Part shown: positions 15,521 to 18,685 of the stretch, in pieces
Position numbering within the stretch: position 1 is the stretch's first letter
Layout: each line of letters opens with the position of its first letter
NCBI GenBank assembly: GCA_036939755.1
Contig: JALLAZ010000246.1
Span: 1-18,685 of the forward strand
Source of the DNA: Stephanodiscus triporus
Lineage: Eukaryota; Bacillariophyta; Thalassiosirophyceae; Thalassiosirales; Thalassiosiraceae
Direction: 5' to 3'
Length of the DNA stretch: 18,685 nt
Notes under the pieces: generated by a model
Databases searched by the model: none
What the model was told of the DNA's origin: nothing
The model's input: only the letters and a program-made list of their open reading frames with translations
Program-made: the position numbers and the translations under genes

Positions 15521-16692
15521 ATGAATCTCGCCAATGCATTCGCTGTCCTTCTCCTTACGCAAATGGCTGTTGCGGAGGATGTCCAAGGCCAAAGATCGGT
15601 TCGAGGAGCAGAAGAACGCAAAACGTACATCGTCACGTTCAATAGCGGCAAACCGGAAGAGATGGCCAATGGTCTCGCGAAGTTCTCCGGCGGCGAGGTT
15701 AATCATGTATACACACATGTCTTGAACGGCGCCGCCCTTACCATCCCAGCGCAGGCCGCCGCCGCCCTCGCCAAGAACCCCGCTATAGAGAGAATTGAAG
15801 AAGATCAGGAGGCGACCGCCTTCGCCTCAGCCACAGTCGAGTCATGGGGCCAGAATCGCATTGATCAGTGTGCCTTACTGCTTGATGGCACCACCTTCAA
15901 CCGCATGGACGCGTCAAGCGTCAGGGTATCCTTGACACAGGCATCTACGGGGGTCACTCTGACTTCACTAATCTTATCGGCCCTTCACACTGCCATAAGT
16001 CCTACTATACCCGCAGGTATTTTCCCCCGACCGATGGCTATGGTCATGGAACTCACGTCGCATCGACCGTGTGCGGCCATAAGTATGGCGTCGTCACGTG
16101 TAAAGAACTCTGCGCGGTCAAAGTCCTCAGTGACTCAGGTAGTGGATCGTATTCCAACATCATCGCCGGGATAGAGTTCGTGGTCAAAAACTGCGCCAAC
16201 GGCATGAAATGCGTTGCCAACATGAGTCTGGGCGGTGGTTTCTCTACATCACTGAATACCGCTGTGAACAACGCCGTCGACCTAGGCGTCACCTTCGTCG
16301 TCGCGGCTGGAAATAGTAACGCGGATGCATGCTATTACTCCCCTGCATCCGCGAGCAAAGCCATCACCGTCGGCGCCATCGACAGCAGCGACAATCTCCC
16401 AAGCTGGACCAATTATGGTTTGTGCGTCGACGTCTACGGGCCAGGCGTTTCCATCAAGGCAGCCTGGATTGGTAGCACCAGCGCCACCAATACCATCAGT
16501 GGGACATCCATGGCCTCTCCCCACACCTGTGGTCTCGCGGCCGCCGCGCTCGAACTGGGCATGGCAGATCCTGAGACTGACCTCAAGGGCAGAGCCACCA
16601 ATAAGACCATCGACTGTCGCTCTCCAGGGACGGGAATATCTGTCAACCCCAATTTGGACTGCAGCTCCACAACGCTGGACTGTCCTCACTAG
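15521..16692 (+). pseudogene. Second subtilisin-like protease copy, frameshifted
   Basis: Close relative of the protease at 2117-3535. Signal peptide, I9-type propeptide and the start of the catalytic domain read in one frame (MNLANAFAVLLL onward). Beside the catalytic Asp, at about 15929, four bases present in the first copy (ACAT in GTATACATCC) are missing. The original frame then runs into out-of-frame sequence and stops at 16174. In the shifted frame the rest is open to 16692 and keeps every key element: LDTGIYGGHSDF (Asp), YGHGTHVAST (His), VVAAGNSNAD (oxyanion Asn) and SGTSMASPHT (Ser). Only the junction is broken, so the loss may be recent, or it could be an assembly error. The Pro/Thr tail is absent. 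The shifted frame ends CSSTTLDCPH-TAG. It is convergent with the dehydrogenase at 17067. Confidence 0.85.
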
Positions 16693-16893
16693 GCTCCGAG
16701 CAGTTGCCGCTCTGCTAGCGAACAATTCAAGATGGCGAATTGTGGAACGTTGACCGGATGTTCGGGGGGAACTTATTGTTGCTGCTTCGCCCCATTTGTC
16801 TCGTGGTGGGGGCGGAAGCACAGGATCATGTTGTTGTCAACCGTTATAAAGAGCACAATGGGGATGTGGGGGTATGCGTGTTTGATTGCATAG
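16693..16893 (+). pseudogene. Cys-rich tail remnant after second subtilase copy
   Basis: Directly after the TAG, and in the same frame, the sequence reads APSSCRSASEQFKMANC, then TLTGCSGGTYCCC, matching the remnant at 3550-3774. It then appears to slip frame: a neighbouring frame reads RGGGGSTGSCCCQPL followed by TAA. The module was therefore lost here by a stop plus a further shift, different lesions from those in the first copy. Confidence 0.5.
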
Positions 16894-17066
16894 TTTGAAG
16901 ATCTTATTTTGATTGCATGGTTCTATATTTGTAGGTGGGAACGATTAGAACACTCTCTTGCCAATGATTTAGACCAATCTCTGACTCGTATGCTCACTCC
17001 AAGTCGAAGGCGTCGACTTTCACGCATGCAAATGATGAGAGCTAGAATCGCGCCTCGATCCCGTCG

Positions 17067-18104
17067 TCAGGACAACGACGACGGCACGGGATCGTCGTGC
17101 ACGCGTATCTGCACCTTGACGGTGCCCCTGGCGGCCGCCATGGCGACGGCAGCGTTCGCCTCGACGAGTGGGAAGGTGGCGGTGATCAGCGGCGTCAGGT
17201 CGAGGCCCGACGCCAGCAGGTCCAACGCGGGAGGGAACGGGCCGCACCGCGATCCTACCATCCGTATCTCGTCCACGACGAAGGGGGCGGTATTGAAGTC
17301 TGACCCAGCCGCGCACGTCGACTTGAGCACGAGTGTGCCGAGGGGACGGCAGAGCGATCTCGACAGGTCGAGGCCAGCGGGGGATCCCGTCGCGTCGACC
17401 ACGACGTCGAACGCAGCCGCGCGGGACGGGAGAGCGCCGTGCGACGCGACTGCATCGACCGCGGCGGCGGATGAGATCAGCGCCATCTTCTCAGGATGTC
17501 GACCGACGACGACGACGCGCGGCCCCCCCGCGGCCGCCTGCGCCCGACCGAGGACCTCCGCGATGAGTATCCCCAGCTTGCCGTCTCCCACGATCGCCAC
17601 CCTGTCCGTCGGCGAAACGAGGCCCTGCTCGACGATCCGGAACGCCGCGGCTAGGGGCTCGACGAACGCGGCGTTCTCGCTCGACACGTTGTCGGGCACG
17701 ACGTGCAGGTTCCTGGCCGGGAGCGTGATGCGCTCCTGGTACGTCCCGTCCTTGTTCAGTATGCCGAGCACGGTCCTGGCCGGGCAGTGATTCCTCGCGC
17801 GGTCCGCGCCGCACGCGCACGTTTGGCATCGACCGACGTCGCCGCACGCCAGGTTGATGTCGCCCACGACGCGCCTCCCGACGAGCGCCTCGTGCCCGAC
17901 GGGGGCGGCCTCGACGATCCCCACGAACTCGTGACCGACGACCCCGGCGAAGCCCATGTACCCCTTCATGATTTCCAGGTCGGTGTTACAGATGTTCGCG
18001 ATCAAGACGCGCACGACGCACTCGTCCTCCGCCGGGACGGGCACGGGCACCCGCCTAAGCTCCGCCTTGTCGCCGGAGACGACGAAACCCAGCTGCGTGG
18101 ACAT
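17067..18104 (-). CDS. Zinc-type medium-chain alcohol dehydrogenase-like oxidoreductase
   Basis: Encodes 345 residues from the ATG at 18104; an upstream TTG at 18110 is in frame but is not a likely eukaryotic start. It has the MDR order: GroES-like N-terminal domain, then a Rossmann domain. Catalytic zinc ligands are C39 (NICNTDLEI), H58 and E59 (VVGHEFVGIVE) and the downstream E149 (VEPLAAAF). A structural-zinc loop is present (C87, C93, C96, C98, C107), but its spacing, C-x5-C-x2-C-x-C, differs from the usual C-x2-C-x2-C-x7-C. The nucleotide loop is VAIVGDGKLG (173-178 for GDGKLG). The sequence suggests the polyol/threonine/alcohol dehydrogenase group; the substrate is unknown. No targeting peptide is visible. 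It is convergent with the frameshifted subtilase, and its 3' end is duplicated at 4002-4185. Confidence 0.9.
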   Translation of the reverse strand: MSTQLGFVVSGDKAELRRVPVPVPAEDECVVRVLIANICNTDLEIMKGYMGFAGVVGHEFVGIVEAAPVGHEALVGRRVVGDINLACGDVGRCQTCACGADRARNHCPARTVLGILNKDGTYQERITLPARNLHVVPDNVSSENAAFVEPLAAAFRIVEQGLVSPTDRVAIVGDGKLGILIAEVLGRAQAAAGGPRVVVVGRHPEKMALISSAAAVDAVASHGALPSRAAAFDVVVDATGSPAGLDLSRSLCRPLGTLVLKSTCAAGSDFNTAPFVVDEIRMVGSRCGPFPPALDLLASGLDLTPLITATFPLVEANAAVAMAAARGTVKVQIRVHDDPVPSSLS

Positions 18105-18480
18105 GATCAAATCTTGAGATGGTCCGTCCTATGGTATTTTGTCAGAGATTTGGGTACACTTTTGTGTACCCTATCACATGGACTACACTTGTGGTCACGT
18201 GATTGTAAGGTCCATACTGAGGATATCGAACGAATTCCTACGTAGACGAGAAACCATCTCAAAGCTTGAGTGCCGACGAGCCTCACCAAATTCACAAGTC
18301 TGTTTGGCTTGCATCATGGTTTTTAACTATTCCGTCGCCTAGCGGAGATACAAAATATGACATTATAACAAAACTAATGATGGCATAATGTCAACTAATG
18401 TATTATCAACGCAGCCTTAATTTTTAATGTATGTGAAAAAAGCCCGAAGAACACAAAAGTCATAAGGATCAATGACCTTG
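18105..18480. other. AT-rich flank upstream of the dehydrogenase, no gene seen
   Basis: Probably contains the promoter of the minus-strand dehydrogenase near 18105-18250. Beyond that the sequence is AT-rich (for example 18350-18430) and shows no coding signal. Confidence 0.4.
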
Positions 18481-18487
18481 GCTGGAA

Positions 18488-18654
18488 ATGTCGGCGTCGT
18501 GTCGGGGATTTTTTCCCAAAAAAATGGCGACATGCCGACATGTCGGCGCCATGTCGCTGACACGACACAGACCATGTTGGCGTCATCGAGCCATGTCGGC
18601 TCTTCAGATGCGCCGACATGTCGGTGTCGTCATGCCGATTACCCGACATGTCGG
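18488..18654. repeat. Cluster of CCGACATGTCGG palindromes
   Basis: The perfect 12-base palindrome CCGACATGTCGG occurs at 18535-18546, 18613-18624 and 18643-18654. Half sites or variants (AATGTCGGCG at 18488, CCATGTCGCTG near 18550, CCATGTTGGCG near 18573, CCATGTCGGC near 18591) lie between them. The cluster starts abruptly after AT-rich DNA and runs to within 31 bases of the window edge, so the full element is not seen. It may be the end of a dispersed repeat or a palindromic satellite. Confidence 0.7.
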
Positions 18655-18685
18655 CAAAAAAGCAGCAACACAACAATCAAATTGA

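Noticed and set aside
16282..16821. Minus-strand frame opposite the second subtilase
   Set aside because: Antisense shadow of the conserved protease sequence; the same pattern appears opposite the first copy.

Overview
The window looks like nuclear DNA from a photosynthetic stramenopile, most likely a diatom, possibly a centric one related to Thalassiosira. Several genes need short GT-AG introns with GTGAGT or GTACGT donors. Intergenic gaps are only a few hundred bases. One protein carries an AFAP-type signal/transit junction typical of plastid import in algae with secondary plastids. The coding DNA is rich in CGA/GTC/GAC-type trinucleotides. The species call is inference; nothing in the window fixes it.

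Layout from left to right: (1) a small two-exon gene (402-854, +) for an unrecognised helical protein. (2) A gene-poor stretch holding a three-frame protein remnant on the minus strand (1289-1678). (3) A secreted proteinase K-type subtilase (2117-3535, +) with a Pro/Thr-rich tail, followed by the decayed remains of a Cys-rich tail and a 3'-terminal fragment of an alcohol dehydrogenase gene (4002-4185, -). (4) A bestrophin-family anion channel (4292-6752, -, two exons), transcribed divergently from (5) a very large ankyrin-BTB protein with a disordered N-terminal third (6944-11374, +). (6) A Gly/Arg-rich single-KH RNA-binding protein (11696-12943, -), transcribed divergently from (7) a plastid-targeted atypical SDR/NmrA-like protein (13249-14801, +, two exons). 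(8) A second, frameshifted subtilase copy (15521-16692, +), convergent with (9) an intact zinc-type MDR alcohol dehydrogenase (17067-18104, -). (10) A cluster of CCGACATGTCGG palindromes at the right edge.

The main structural event is a segmental duplication. The subtilase, its 3' flank and the end of the convergent dehydrogenase occur twice, about 13 kb apart. The left copy keeps the protease intact but only the last ~60 codons of the dehydrogenase. The right copy keeps the dehydrogenase but has a frameshifted protease. Both protease copies have lost, by different lesions, a Cys-rich C-terminal module that can still be read beyond their stop codons.

The other genes are unrelated: ion channel, scaffold, RNA binding, plastid redox. 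I see no operon-like or defence-type system, and no CRISPR, tRNA or rRNA. The observations most worth following are the reciprocal decay of the duplicated protease/dehydrogenase unit, the possible thylakoid-lumen SDR, the bestrophin with a long acidic loop, and the palindrome cluster.
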